Below, piece by piece: positions 21,556 through 32,620 of a stretch of 64,000 nt of DNA. Position 1 is the stretch's first letter, and each line of letters opens with the position of its first letter. The stretch is from NCBI GenBank assembly GCA_963693305.1, contig OY855915.1, positions 15,703,284 through 15,767,283 on the forward strand, written 5' to 3'. The position numbers and the translations under genes are program-made. The DNA is from Meandrina meandrites. Its lineage: Eukaryota > Cnidaria > Anthozoa > Scleractinia > Meandrinidae. Under the pieces are notes generated by a model. That model searched no databases and was not told the DNA's origin. It saw only the letters and a list, made by a program, of their open reading frames with translations.

Positions 21556-23067
21556 CAGGGGCACCAAACGACCGAATCTTTCCAAAGACGTCAGAAGTGT
21601 CGTAAATGGATTTCTCTATGTTCTAGAAGGCTTTTTAGTTAATTTGGAGATGCCCTAAAAAATATTTATCTGTTTGGATATTTAAGGGGAACTTTCGTCG
21701 TTTCGAGAATTCTAGGGTCCTTTTTTGAGTCATCCGAAAGTTTTAGCTATCCTGATGGATCTTGTCGAAAGTTCGAGGACACTGAGAGACCATATTTTCA
21801 CTAGAAAATTTTAGGGGAAGTTTTTCGTTATACGTGTGCCTATCGAAATTTCGCGAAAATACTAGGCAATATAAATGTTTATCCGAATATTATAGGCGTT
21901 AAACCTATTCATCCGAAAACGTTATCTTGTGTAAATTATACCGCAGGATCGAGTACGCGGTCGTGGCCCTAAATTTGACCGCTAATTAGAAAAAGAAAGA
22001 CATGTTTTTTATTTTAACCCAAAAAAGTGACGCAAGACTCACAGAGATGAATCCTGCATATATGGCTTTCTTTAACGTGGCGAGGAAGGAGAAGTGATAA
22101 TACATAATAGGCACCCACTGCTGGCATTTAGAAAGAAGCAAAGCTGAAAACATAGGCTTTTCTTTATATTTCCGTTCTGATCTCACATTTGGTGACGAAA
22201 CACTGCATATACTGTACAAGGACAACCACCTTTTCTTGTAGGTTTACGAGCGTTTCTGAACCGATCAAGGGATTGTTGTTGGCGTAGGAATCTTTTTACG
22301 GTCAAAACCGAATAATTTGATCGTTTTAGATGCTCTGACCACAAAAATAACTTCTCCAATAATCTGATAAGTAGGCTAATGCCGAGCTCAAAGTGACGCA
22401 AGACTCACAGAGATGAATCCTGCATATATGGCTTTCTTTAACGTGGCGAGGAAGGAGAAGTGATAATACATAATAGGCACCCACTGCTGGCATTTAGAAA
22501 GAAGCAAAGCTGAAAACATAGGCTTTTCTTTATATTTCCGTTCTGATCTCACATTTGGTGACGAAACACTGCATATACTTTACAAGGACAACCACCTTTT
22601 CTTGTAGGTTTACGAGCGTTTCTGAACCGATCAAGGGATTGTTGTTGGCGTAGGAATCTTTTTACGGTCAAAACCGAATAATTTGATCGTTTTAGATGCT
22701 CTGACCACAAAAATAACTTCTCCAATAATCTGATAAGTAGGCTAATGCCGAGCTCAATCACCTCAATTGCCTTTTTCTTTCATTAGGTTCACGTACATTC
22801 CTGATTACCTCTAATGCTCACCGAAACTTTTAGCAGCTTTTGGAATAATTAAGCCAAACGAAAATTTCAGAGAACAAACAAAACCGTCCGAAAATTATGG
22901 GACATGATAAAAGTGAGCACATCAATTCCGAAAATTCTAGGGGAACTTTATGGTTTTCCGAAAAAATTTGAGAAGTCTAGAGCGTCGCTGGGAGAAAATT
23001 TCGAAATTCTTAGGCGACCTTCCATCCGAACAGATATTTTACCGAAATATTCCGTTGGGTGCCCCTG
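21556..23067. mobile_element. hAT-like element with internal duplication
   Basis: Tips CAGGGGCACCAAACG and CGTTGGGTGCCCCTG (one mismatch), flanked by the 6-bp direct repeat ATATTT (21550-21555, 23068-23073). The 366-bp tandem duplication at 22025-22756 is inside. No intact transposase seen. The same 6-bp duplication size is seen for the CAGGG element at 6315-8205. Confidence 0.75.
22025..22756. repeat. 366-bp tandem duplication
   Basis: 22025-22390 and 22391-22756 are almost identical. I noticed only one changed base inside (ACTGTACAAGG against ACTTTACAAGG). The near-identity means the duplication is recent. Minus-strand frames of about 70 codons are repeated but are not recognised. Confidence 0.95.
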
Positions 23068-23280
23068 ATATTTATTATATGTTGCAATGATCCGCAGCGT
23101 GTCTCCTCTTTTCGGGAATAAGCTGGAATGTGGACAACCCAGATTCGAATAAACCATTTCAAGAGAATCCGTGGAGTTAAAGTCTTTTATTGGAGAATTC
23201 CGTACATTCACTTGTTACTGTTGCACGTGTATGTCGGCGCCAACAAAACAGCCTCGCGTGACTGAAACGAGACACGCACG

Positions 23281-23328
23281 TGTCGATCTCAATGTCTACG
23301 CTCCTCGCGAGGAGTGTCGAGATCGACA
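23281..23328. repeat. Nested palindrome
   Basis: TGTCGATCTC and GAGATCGACA are inverted arms around the perfect palindrome CTCCTCGCGAGGAG (23301-23314). The unit is repeated in part just downstream (GCGCTCCTCGC). Confidence 0.6.
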
Positions 23329-23565
23329 CTGCGCTCCTCGCAAGGAACAATCAGGTGCACTACTGTACTGTAGTACTGCCCTTTAGTGTGTTTTAGAATA
23401 TAGCCGCTGTATACACGCAATAGAATTCTAGCGGGCATTATTTTTTTATAGAACATAGCTAAAAACTATAGAAGCCCGGTACCCCGGATGCAACTTTTGC
23501 TGCGTTACGAATTCAAAAACAAGGCGGCAACAATCTTTTAAAGTTGTCATTTTATTTCCTTAATT

Positions 23566-23774
23566 ATGGCCGCTAAAAACATTTCACCTGAATTACGTTT
23601 CGGTGGCTGGGAAGATGAAGACGTGGACGAGATGTTGAGCAGTGAGTGCCAGGAAGGCGGCCGCTTTGCAAACTTAGTAAACTTGCCAGACACTGATTTA
23701 AACAAAATTGTTACGGAATCGTACTCTAAGAGCACAAAAGCAAACACAAAACGGGCTGCAAAGGTTTTTCAAGG
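23566..23774 (+). pseudogene. Crypton/KIAA1958-like N-terminal exon
   Basis: The ATG at 23566 starts about 70 residues (ELRFGGWEDEDVDEML, LVNLPDTDLNKIVTESYSKS, TKANTKRAAKVFQ), a pattern I recall from the N-terminus of Crypton-derived KIAA1958/ZMYM-like proteins. A good donor (TTCAAG|GTAAGTACG) ends it. The next exon is not recognisable. A related piece is at 42287-42699. Confidence 0.5.
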
Positions 23775-23935
23775 TAAGTACGCGATATAGCAATTCACTT
23801 TCGACTGCAAAACAGCATTAAAATGGATTTGATTGCTGCCGTCAGGTTTCTTGGCGTAGTGTTTGTTCATTCAGGTCAGCAAGCGCGCGCAAGTGTGTTT
23901 TTTTTATTATTTGCATTTCTATGCTATATTCTAAA

Positions 23936-24106
23936 CCCACTAGAAGATGGTTTTCCTATGTCCTATAAGAAAATAATGCACTTTTGAGGTCTAGAAAAGC
24001 AGCTGAATGCCCTCGCCTAACGGCTCGGGCATCCATTAGCAGCTTTTCTAGACCTCAAGCGTGCATTATTTTCTTATAGAACATGGAAAACCATCTTCTA
24101 GTAGGT
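23936..24106. repeat. 170-bp hairpin
   Basis: Arms of about 75 bp (ACTAGAAGATGGTTTTCC ... CTTTTGAGGTCTAGAAAAGC and its inverse) around a small GC-rich loop (CCTCGCCTAACGGCTCGGG). It could be a MITE or an end hairpin of the Crypton-like element before it. Confidence 0.85.
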
Positions 24107-24759
24107 AAATAAAGGCAGCTTGAATCGACGAAAGTGAAAGTTAGAGTATTCTGTTGATTTTTTTTAATTAAAAAATATGGTATACTCATGGTTCATATTT
24201 ATAAACGAGTGCCCTCTTTAAGATAATTATGTTTTTTAACAACATTACTTCTAATTTGCAGATGAGCACATGAAAAGGAATTGGAAAGCAATTGGTGCAA
24301 ACTATTAATTATTGATCTGATATAGGTTTGAGATTTGATGTCAGTTAATTGACTATTCTAAAGATTTTAGGTTAGAGCTTTAATGTGTACTGAACGCTTG
24401 TAGCATCTCAATTCACCGCTTTTGTTCACAAAATTGCCACATCAAATCAAAATGAATACAAGACAACTATTTCCCATCAGCTAGTCACAATCCGGAATGC
24501 AAAAAGCATTTTAAGTTTGTTTTAAAGTTTGTTTTAAAGTTTGTGGGATTGTACAGTACTTCACCCTAAGCGGGGTGAGGGTTGTCAACTATATCAGTGA
24601 AGGGGAAATTTGGGAGGGGGATAATGTCTTCCGCTGTTGAAAAGAAAGCACTTTACAAAAGGAAACAACAACGTGACGTTATATACTGGCTATGGTCATC
24701 ACATCGGCCGGTTAGAAGCTTTCAGCATCCCCATTTGTTGCTACTTTTCCAGCAACAAA

Positions 24760-25826
24760 TCTACTTGTTAAATCTTGAATCGCATAAGAAAGCTAAAAAC
24801 TCTGTCCGCAAAGTCTTTAACAACGAAGGAGTCCTAATTACAGATCCTAAAAAAATTTTGCAGGAAATTCTAAACTTTTATTCTAACCTCTGCAAACGTG
24901 ACTCTCTCAGCCCATCTGAAGATATGCTAAACCCGTTTTTAAATAATCCGGAAATACCAAAACTCTCCAATAATGAAGTTCGTATATGCGTGGGAAAGCT
25001 TACGGTCGATGGGTGTTATAAGAGTCTTCAATTATTCGAAAGTAACAAATCACCGGGAATGATGGTTTAACGATCGAATTTTACAGAGCTTTCTGGCACA
25101 CATTAGGAAATCTGATGGTAGACAGCCTAAACTATTCGTATGACTATGGTGAGTTATCAAACTCTCAGAAGCAAGCCATTATAACCTTAATTGAGAAAAA
25201 AGATAACGACAGGCGGGACCTAGCGAACTGGAGACCGACCTCTCTTATCAATGTAGACGTAAAAATTGGTTCAAAAGCTATTGCCAAGAAGTTAGAAAAT
25301 GTGTTACCAAATATTATACACCACAATCAATCCGCATATGTCAAGGGTAGGACCACTTCTGATTCGGTTAGAACGATCGAAGATGTTATGGAATTCTCCA
25401 AGAGATACAATATTGAAGGGAGAATGATTTGTATAGATTTCAAAAAGGCCTTTGACACCGTAAGCAGGGACTTTTTATTTCGCGCCTTGTCCGCTTTTGG
25501 CTTTGGACCATCATTCACACGATGGATCAACACATTTTACAACAACATCTCAAGTTGCGTTTTGAATAACGGCTTTTCTACTTCATCATTCGCTGTTGAA
25601 AGAGGAGTAAGACAAGGTGACCCTCTATCAGCTCACTTGTCTATCATTGTGTTAGAAATCTTATGTATTAGTATACGTAACAGTAAAGATATCCGTGGTA
25701 TTTAAGTAGATAACGAAGAAATCAAATTGAGCCTTTTTGCAGATGATTTGACTGCTTGCCTGAAGACAAAATCTCTCTGTAACGAACTTTCTAAAACTCA
25801 GACGAATATGGAAATTGTTCTGGCCT
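24760..25826 (+). pseudogene. LINE ORF2, reverse transcriptase
   Basis: RT motifs are ICIDFKKAFDTVSRDF (motif A), RGVRQGDPLSAH (motif B) and LFADDLTACL (motif C, catalytic FADD), with ANWRPTSLINVDVKIGSKAI further upstream. Frame breaks lie near 25068 and 25705. Confidence 0.9.
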
Positions 25827-27349
25827 GAAGATTAACCATGATAAGTCGGAGATACTACTTTTAGGTAATCATGGCTATACTGTACAGGAAGATAAATCCG
25901 TTCCAGGTAATGAGCTGATGAATTCTATTAAACAAAAACTACGAATCTGGAGATGGAGGGATCTAACTATCATTGGAAGAATCCAAATTGTTAAAACATT
26001 TATCATCCCTATATGTTTATATCGAGCCAGCCTGATCTCAATAGATAAGGAATTTGTTAGAGATAAACAAAATCATTTTTGACTTTATTTGGAAGGGTAG
26101 AGACAAGGTCAAGTGTCTGGCCCTTATTAGTGAGATCGAAGATGGAGGACTGTGTAAGCCCCACATTTGGATTCTATAATTGAAACGCAAAGAGTCATTT
26201 TCTGCCAAAAATTAGCAAGTGATAAACCACAGAGTTGGAAAACAATTCTCCTGCATTATCTGAGACCCGTAGGAGGCAAATTTGTTCTATGTTGCAATTA
26301 TGATTTGAAGAAATTGCCACTAAAGCTGCCAACGTTTTACGAGGAATGCTTCAAAAGTTTTGCAAAATGCTCGGCAACAAATTACGAAAGCGTGCAGGAA
26401 ATAAACGATTTATCAAAAGCCATTTTATGGAACAATAAATTTATTTGTATTGAAGGCAAGTCTGTGTATTTTAAAGCACTAGCAGAAAAAGGAATTCTTA
26501 GAATGAGGGATTTGATTTCCGAAAACAATGAGCTTATCTTGAAAAGCAATTGCAAACTGAGAGAACTGAATATCTCGCCATTAGATGTCTTTAGCCTTGT
26601 GACACTAATAGATGCTCTACCAGTAGAATGGCGTGAATTATTAAAAACGTTTGTATATAAAGGTGATGAACTTTTTACATGCACGATGAGATAAAAGTAA
26701 TTTTAAACGGACAAAGCGTCTTAATCAAAACAGTGGTTTCCAAATCTGTCTATAAGGAACTTCGGGATAGAATCATCACCCCACCAACTGCTCAACTGAA
26801 TTTTTATGCGCGATTTATAAATGATGTCTTAGAATGGAAAGAAATCTACGCCTTGCCTTTTCGCGTTGCATTGGATACAAAACTGCGTGAATTTCAGTAT
26901 AAATTACTTAATAGGTGTCTTGTACAAAATTAACGTCGTACAATCTCAAGCCTGCTCCCTTTGCGGTGAAATCGACGAGTCCCTAGAGCATTTTTTTGTG
27001 TCTTGCCATTGCTCAAAGAATTTCTGGGCTGAGGTCATCAAATGGCTTGAAAATCTTGACATAAAGATTAAACAACTTTCTGACAAAGATATAATGGTTG
27101 GCATTCTGAAGTGCGAGGATGAGTTATTTTGTTAACCACATTTTATTAGTCGCCAAACAATATCTATATTCATGTAGACAAAGTAAATCTTTACCTTCAA
27201 TAAGACTATTAAACTCAAAGATTACATTGATTTACCAAATAGAGGCAATGATATCAAAATCAAACAATAAGTTGTCAGCTCACAATAACAAATGGAGCAA
27301 GTATAAAAATAAATTAGTATGCAATCCTGCACCGTTAGCCGCAAATTAA
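25827..27349 (+). pseudogene. LINE ORF2, C-terminal region
   Basis: Shifted frames encode the thumb and the C-terminal part with CSLCGEIDESLEHFFVSC, the same C-x2-C...H-x4-C knuckle as in the LINE piece at 322-1200. The last stop is at 27349. An AT-rich 3' region and A-rich tail follow to 27581. Confidence 0.85.
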
Positions 27350-27594
27350 TAATAGCATTGTAAAATAACATTTAAAACAGATAAATGAACTGAGGACTCT
27401 GTGTAAACACCGATTAATTTGTAGTATTTTTGTAGTGTCTGTTATAGTTTAGTAAAGTAGTTTATGGTGTGGTAATTAAAATATTGTATATAATTTTATT
27501 ACATTTTTTGTAGTGTATGTAACTTAAACATTGTATGTATTTTTTTGAAAACTAATAAAAATAATTAAAATACAAAAAAAAAGCTTGCACTAAG

Positions 27595-27917
27595 ATCTTC
27601 AGCCTTTGCGTTTCAGAGTGGAGTGGATGCCGCCTATTTAAAAATTCTGTTCATTTTTTATCACAAAGTGACGACTACTGTTTCGCATATGTTTAGGCAC
27701 AATTATTTACTTTAATTTTTTACGCTGATGGAAGCATTGAGGAAAAAAGTGAGAGGAACTTTTAAGGTATTCTGTGACATAGTAACGCTTCACGACTGAG
27801 TATTTATTTTTTCCAGTTAGTAAGGGTTGTAACATCAAGACTGGTGTAGTGCCTAATTAGACTGTCTTTCTGGAAATTTACAATGGTTACAGAACTTGAC
27901 TAAGGAAAGACACTTAC
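27595..27917. other. Intron 3' of exon J, no element recognised
   Basis: About 320 bp of host intron between the right target duplication of the LINE and the donor of exon J. Together with 12374-12426 it is what remains of the original intron. Confidence 0.6.
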
Positions 27918-27963
27918 CTTCTTCCAAAGACGAAAGTCTCCCAACGTGATTACCAAGTCTTAA
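27918..27963 (-). CDS. Gene 1, exon J (short linker)
   Basis: Short exon of 46 nt: acceptor atgtgatag|TTAAGA, donor GAAG|GTAAGT. It starts in phase 0 and leaves a G that joins CA of exon K to give Ala. It encodes LRLGNHVGRLSSLEE. It was found because the phase between the Roc exon and exon K demanded one, and it fits exactly. A 15.5-kb intron follows. Confidence 0.6.
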
Positions 27964-28383
27964 CTATCACATATAAACAGGAATAATATTACAAAATTAT
28001 GCAGTTCTATTTTTTAAACCTGACACTACTCACAACGAGACTTACTGCAACAATGGATATAAAATTTCTGGGCATAATGAATCATGTAATTGCTATCACC
28101 AGACCATGTCTAATATATGCTTTTGCCCGTTGCAAACTCTCGGATCGTAGGAAAACCGACAACAAGGAAGTGTTATTCTTTTTGTTTTGCCTAAAGTTAT
28201 TTTGCTTCTTTAAGAAAGTCCAAGAACCTAACTCAGGCTATACAAAAATCATGAATAATCATTAGATTCGTTATTGACTTTTTATATTCATTATAATAAC
28301 GAGGAATACTTTTATAATTCTTTCAACAACAACACTTTTAAGTGAAGCAGCGCTTTCTCAAATATAAATAAAAATACATTTAC

Positions 28384-30710
28384 CTGTTCACCCCGAAATG
28401 TAAACCAGGCGGTCCAGTACTTAGCAGGAACCCTTACATTCTGGGCAGAAACACTCTTTGTGCAAGTTACGTTCTGAGAAGCACTACACAGCTCGGATTC
28501 AGACCAGAAATGGAGACATTCTTCTTCCTTGCAACCTTTTGCACCATGTTTATCACAGAACTCGACGGCACGTCCTTGACAGCAAACTGGGCAAATCACA
28601 CTCATTTTATATCTCATGTGTTTCAGCCAACAGAACTGATAACGCATGCACTCAAGAATCAAGCTCAACTGCCTACACACAGCACGGGTGCAAGTAAAAC
28701 TAGCGGTGTTACAGTCAAAATCCGTCGACAGCGTCATATTTGGCTGTGAATCTGCCATCGACTCAACATTGCAATTCCCTCTGTGATAAACAACCTCAAC
28801 GGAAGACGAATGGCATAGAAGAATGACAGAGCAGTCTTCATCCCCAGATATATGAAACCTAGCAAGGCCGCGGTACAGCTTTGGGCTCTCTGGCCGCCAA
28901 AATTCTTTTCTCCCCCATTCATGGAACTGAAGCACCAGTCGGGGAAACAGGCCTGGAGGAACTTGACCATAGTCAAATTTGAAAAAGAGAGAGGGAGTTT
29001 GTGCAGATGCTACTAACTTCGTGATGGCCTCAGGTGGATGTGACTTCAACATGGATGGCACAAGGTATTGCTTGGTGCAAGATACATCTGGCAAGGGCAA
29101 AGGACACAGCAAGCTGAATTTCTCCATGATTGCAATGAAGCTTTCAGATGTTTCTTTGTTACGAATCAAAGGTTCCCAAACATGTTCTAAAAGCTTTTCC
29201 TCCAAGATTCCTTCTGTCTCAAGCTTACACCATAGGTTCAAGAACTCTCTCTCTTTACAGTCGTAAGGTCTGACTGTAATCACCTTCTTGAACACATCAA
29301 TCAGCCATTGAGGATCCAAGACCACCACATTATTGAGCTCTGGAGTGTCATTAAAATGGATCAAAATTCGAAGATCATGCAAGAAGTTTAACAATGTTAG
29401 GATCTCATTATCTTTGTTAATGCTGCACACTTCGGATGCAATGTGCCTAGCTTGTGCAAGAGAAAGACATTTATGCCCTCCTTTCTTTGCTATTTGAAGA
29501 GCCTTCTCATATCTTAACCACTTGACTGGGATAACTTCATTGATGTGCGGTAGCTCCTTGGCAACATCAAGTACTGCTTCTCGCAGACGCATGACTTCTC
29601 TGCATTCGAATTCACTGCCCGACTTGGTGTTATCGACAACAAACACGTCAGACAATCGAGGACCGTATGGCTTGTTTTTTAGGGAACCAAATATCTCGAT
29701 AGCTAGTTCCCAAGGATCGCGACCATCGTGAGGTTCGTCAGCATGAGTGCACACTAAGAATACTGACGGAAGTCTATTTGCCAACGCTCCAGTTTCACGG
29801 ACTACATCAGTGCTTTCATCCTGTCTGGCTAAGGAAGCCACAGAAGACATCCAAAAATCTAAATAATCCAAATTCGTTTTCAGATTGAAGCTGTCTTCAA
29901 ATTTCTTGTATACTCCTTGCTTCACCAATGGTTTGGCGTTGTCATATGGATTTTGGCTCAGGTCATAAACCAGACAGTAGATGGCTCTTGCTGTGAGAAA
30001 GAGTGGATGTGTCACATAGTAGACCGATTGACCCGCAAAATCCCACAAAATTGAATAAATGGCATTCTCGTTTTCTAAGACATCATCTTGGAGTAACTTT
30101 TCAGTTATTTCAGCTATATCTTCAAAATCTGGCACTTTTGTGGTGATAAGAGCATCGCTTTCTTGACTCAATTTGTTTGTATCAGGTTCCTCTCCTGCTT
30201 GTAAATGAGGCTCATCTATGATGTCGATGGGTGTTGGATCTTCTGGCGTGTCAGTCAGACCTGGACCTGGGCCTCCTGATGACTCACTGAGTCTTGCTGC
30301 CATTAGCATATCGGTGATTTCATAATCAAAGCTTCTTGTACTATCAACAGCTGCTCTTTTGCGCTCAGTAACGCTTTCTTCTTCCTTCAATCTTTCCGCC
30401 ACCAATCGTGCTGCATTATGCTCAAATGAAATGCCTGCTGTAACAGACTTTTCTTTTTCATTCTTCTTTCCCGTCATCCAAACCTCGGTGGTCACTTTAA
30501 AATCGTAACGATCCACATCGATGCCCACAGTGCTGTCTTCCTCTGGATTAAACCGTATCCCTTTCAACGACTTCTTTAAGCTGGTCTTTCCGGACCGGGC
30601 TTGCCCAATCAACATCAATGGCACTCTCTTGACACACGTTTTACCTTCAGCCAGGGCATTGTTATAGGCTTCCAAAGCTGAAGTACCCCGTGCAAGAATC
30701 TCTGGAGGAA
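28384..30710 (-). CDS. Gene 1, Roc-COR GTPase exon
   Basis: Single exon of 2327 nt: acceptor ttatcacag|TTCCTC, donor GAACAG|GTAAAT. It encodes about 775 residues of a ROCO protein. The P-loop is GQARSGKTS (about 578-585 of the joined protein). The G3 motif is DFAGQ followed by YYVTHPLF (about 766-770), and the G4-like motif is CTHAD (about 864-867). A long acidic, low-complexity insert (about 640-760) separates the P-loop from G3, unlike compact Ras-like domains. COR follows, with VVVLDPQWL at about 1005-1012. The exon ends with a Cys/His cluster (CPVCC, FCDKHGAKGCKEEECLHFW) that could bind zinc. ROCO proteins are GTP-controlled dimeric switches. No LRR and no kinase domain is present. The closest known layout is the MFHAS1-like or death-domain ROCO group, but with KH domains at the N-terminus. 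Confidence 0.93.
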
Positions 30711-31377
30711 CTGTGATAATGAATAAAATGTGTAAACGCTTTGAAAACAACAGCAACACTATTTCAAGCAATGGACAAAAAAATAATATATAGATTTAGG
30801 CAGGCCTAAAACCGGAGCTCCCAATTACTAATTTTTATACGGTGGCTGATATAGGTACAAGATAATATTAAGGCACAACAAATTTGCTCGCTGGAAATGA
30901 AACATCTCGAGGCACAACAAAGTAAACTCGGGGAAATGCAAAATGGCATCGTAAACCTCTCATGGTTTTGTATACGGACGAGATGTCAAGTCGTGATTAA
31001 ACAGTCCGATTTTTCTGGCCTGTAACTGGTTCTAAAATTGAAAATGATGTCCCTGCACTTTATTAGGTTCCTCACGTACGCACGTACGTGCACATATATT
31101 CAATTTTAGTATAAAAACTTTTACAACTTTTACTGTACGCTAATACACCTAAGAGAAATTCAGCGTAAGAAGGACCTTGATGAGGCGAAGGAATTTGTTT
31201 TGATTTACTTCAAAACAGTCAAGGCAAAAAACTCAATTCAAGGCCAAAAATAAAATACGAAAAACTAAGTCATCTCGCGGCTAAACCAAATGAGCTGACA
31301 AACCACAACAAGGAAAATCACGGCTTCAAAACAAACCCAGTAGATTTGTTGGGAACCGAGTATGTAAGTCACTTTAA

Positions 31378-32036
31378 GGACGTTCGTGCAAAAATCTTCT
31401 AACATTGACTTTTTTTTCTTAAACTTTCACCACTGTGAGTTTATGGGTTACTCATGTCAGAAATGTAAAAAAATTGGGAGGTCACCGAATTCGTTCTGGA
31501 GATAAGATCTCCGAAAGATCACCTTAAGATCTTATAAATCGGCCTTCGTTTCTGACAATGGCGGCAGTGACTGTTTCCCCTAAAATAATGTGAATAAATT
31601 TATGAATTCCATTTTTCGTGCCTAAATGTTGTTTTAGGGGATCTATTAAGCAAATTGATTCAACTGGTGATGTTCCTTTAGAAAATCTTATCGTTTAGTG
31701 ATCACATTTGCACTCGCCTGGCAGGTGAAAGATGGGCAAGATTTCATGCCGCGTGGGCAAAAAAATTAAAAATTTGTAGACTTCCCACATTGACTTTTTG
31801 TTCATTTTTTTACAATCTGTCGAGAATCGCAAAACAAAGCTGCCTATCAAAAAAATTGGGGGTCACCGACCATTTGAGAGAGTAAACTGCGAGCGAAGTT
31901 ATCGCAACAGCTACCAGCCCTATATTTGTTTGGAAAGTTTTCTCAGCGCGCGCGCTCGATGCATGACGTAGCGTGACGTTGCGACATGAATTACGTGCGC
32001 AGTAAGGATGCGCAAAAACAATTAGCGCGAACGTCC
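31378..32036. mobile_element. 659-bp TTAA MITE
   Basis: Tips GGACGTTCGTGC and GCGCGAACGTCC. TTAA on the left (31374-31377) and TTGA on the right (32037-32040), which fits a TTAA duplication with one change. Non-coding. In the intron between exons H and I. Confidence 0.7.
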
Positions 32037-32620
32037 TTGAAGCAGTTTTTTGTGTACGAATTGTCGCTGTGTGTGACATAGGAAGTGGTGCTCACTTTGT
32101 GCATGATAAGCCTAAAATGTAGTTTTTAACCTGACCGTCTTTGTTTGGTTGCATGATTAGCTATTTTGTTTTACCGTACGCGTAGTAAAATACTTTAGAG
32201 AATTTTATGAAGAGAACCGAATGAATTTCCTTCGTTTCTGGTAAGCAAATATACGGTAGGAAAAGTATGAACTCAGATCAGTCACCCAAGCACAGGTAAC
32301 TCGTAACGAAACCAGCGTAAATATTCGAATCAAAAATCACGCGTACGAGATTTCAACACACTAATATAAATACAAGCGAGTAAAATAGAGCAGTTGGATA
32401 ATAAATCGCTTAAACAACTTTGGTGTGCAGTATCGTTGAGTAGTTTTACTAGTTTTGGCTTGGACTCAGTTGTGAATATCTCGTTCGCGTAATCCAGAAA
32501 CTCTATGCCCATTTCACAAAGGTATGTTTAGCGGGGTTTTGTAAATTATTGGGTGATGTTTGGGGATGTTTGGGAAGACATGGTTTTTCTCAAAGGTTTA
32601 GTAAAATTTGGAAGATTTAA

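Larger units (their letters stand above)
16974..24760. mobile_element. About 7.8-kb composite insertion in LINE ORF2
   Basis: Borders are set by the broken LINE frame (NNKYFL / NLESHKK). The left side starts GGGGATGC with a small hairpin (GATGCC/GGGCATC) and the right side shows GCATCCCC near 24728 and a hairpin ATTTGTTGC/GCAACAAAT. It contains the elements at 17748-19981, 20512-21365, 21556-23067 and 23566-24106. The exact order of arrival is not clear. Confidence 0.6.
12440..27581 (+). mobile_element. L1/Tx1-like LINE, near full length, with nested insertions
   Basis: The same 13-bp sequence AGCTTGCACTAAG stands before it (12427-12439) and after its poly-A end (27582-27594), a clear target duplication. 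Between them lie ORF1 (12528-15079) and ORF2 (endonuclease 15404-16668, RT 24760-25826, Cys-His C-terminus to 27349) in the correct order, split by three later insertions: 12833-14510, 15679-16059, and about 16974-24760. Without those the LINE is about 5.3 kb. It is antisense to gene 1 and makes up almost all of the intron between exons J and K. Many stops and shifts show it is dead. Confidence 0.93.

Noticed and set aside
28458..29731. Plus-strand frames of 69-95 codons
   Set aside because: Shadows of the Roc-COR exon on the other strand.
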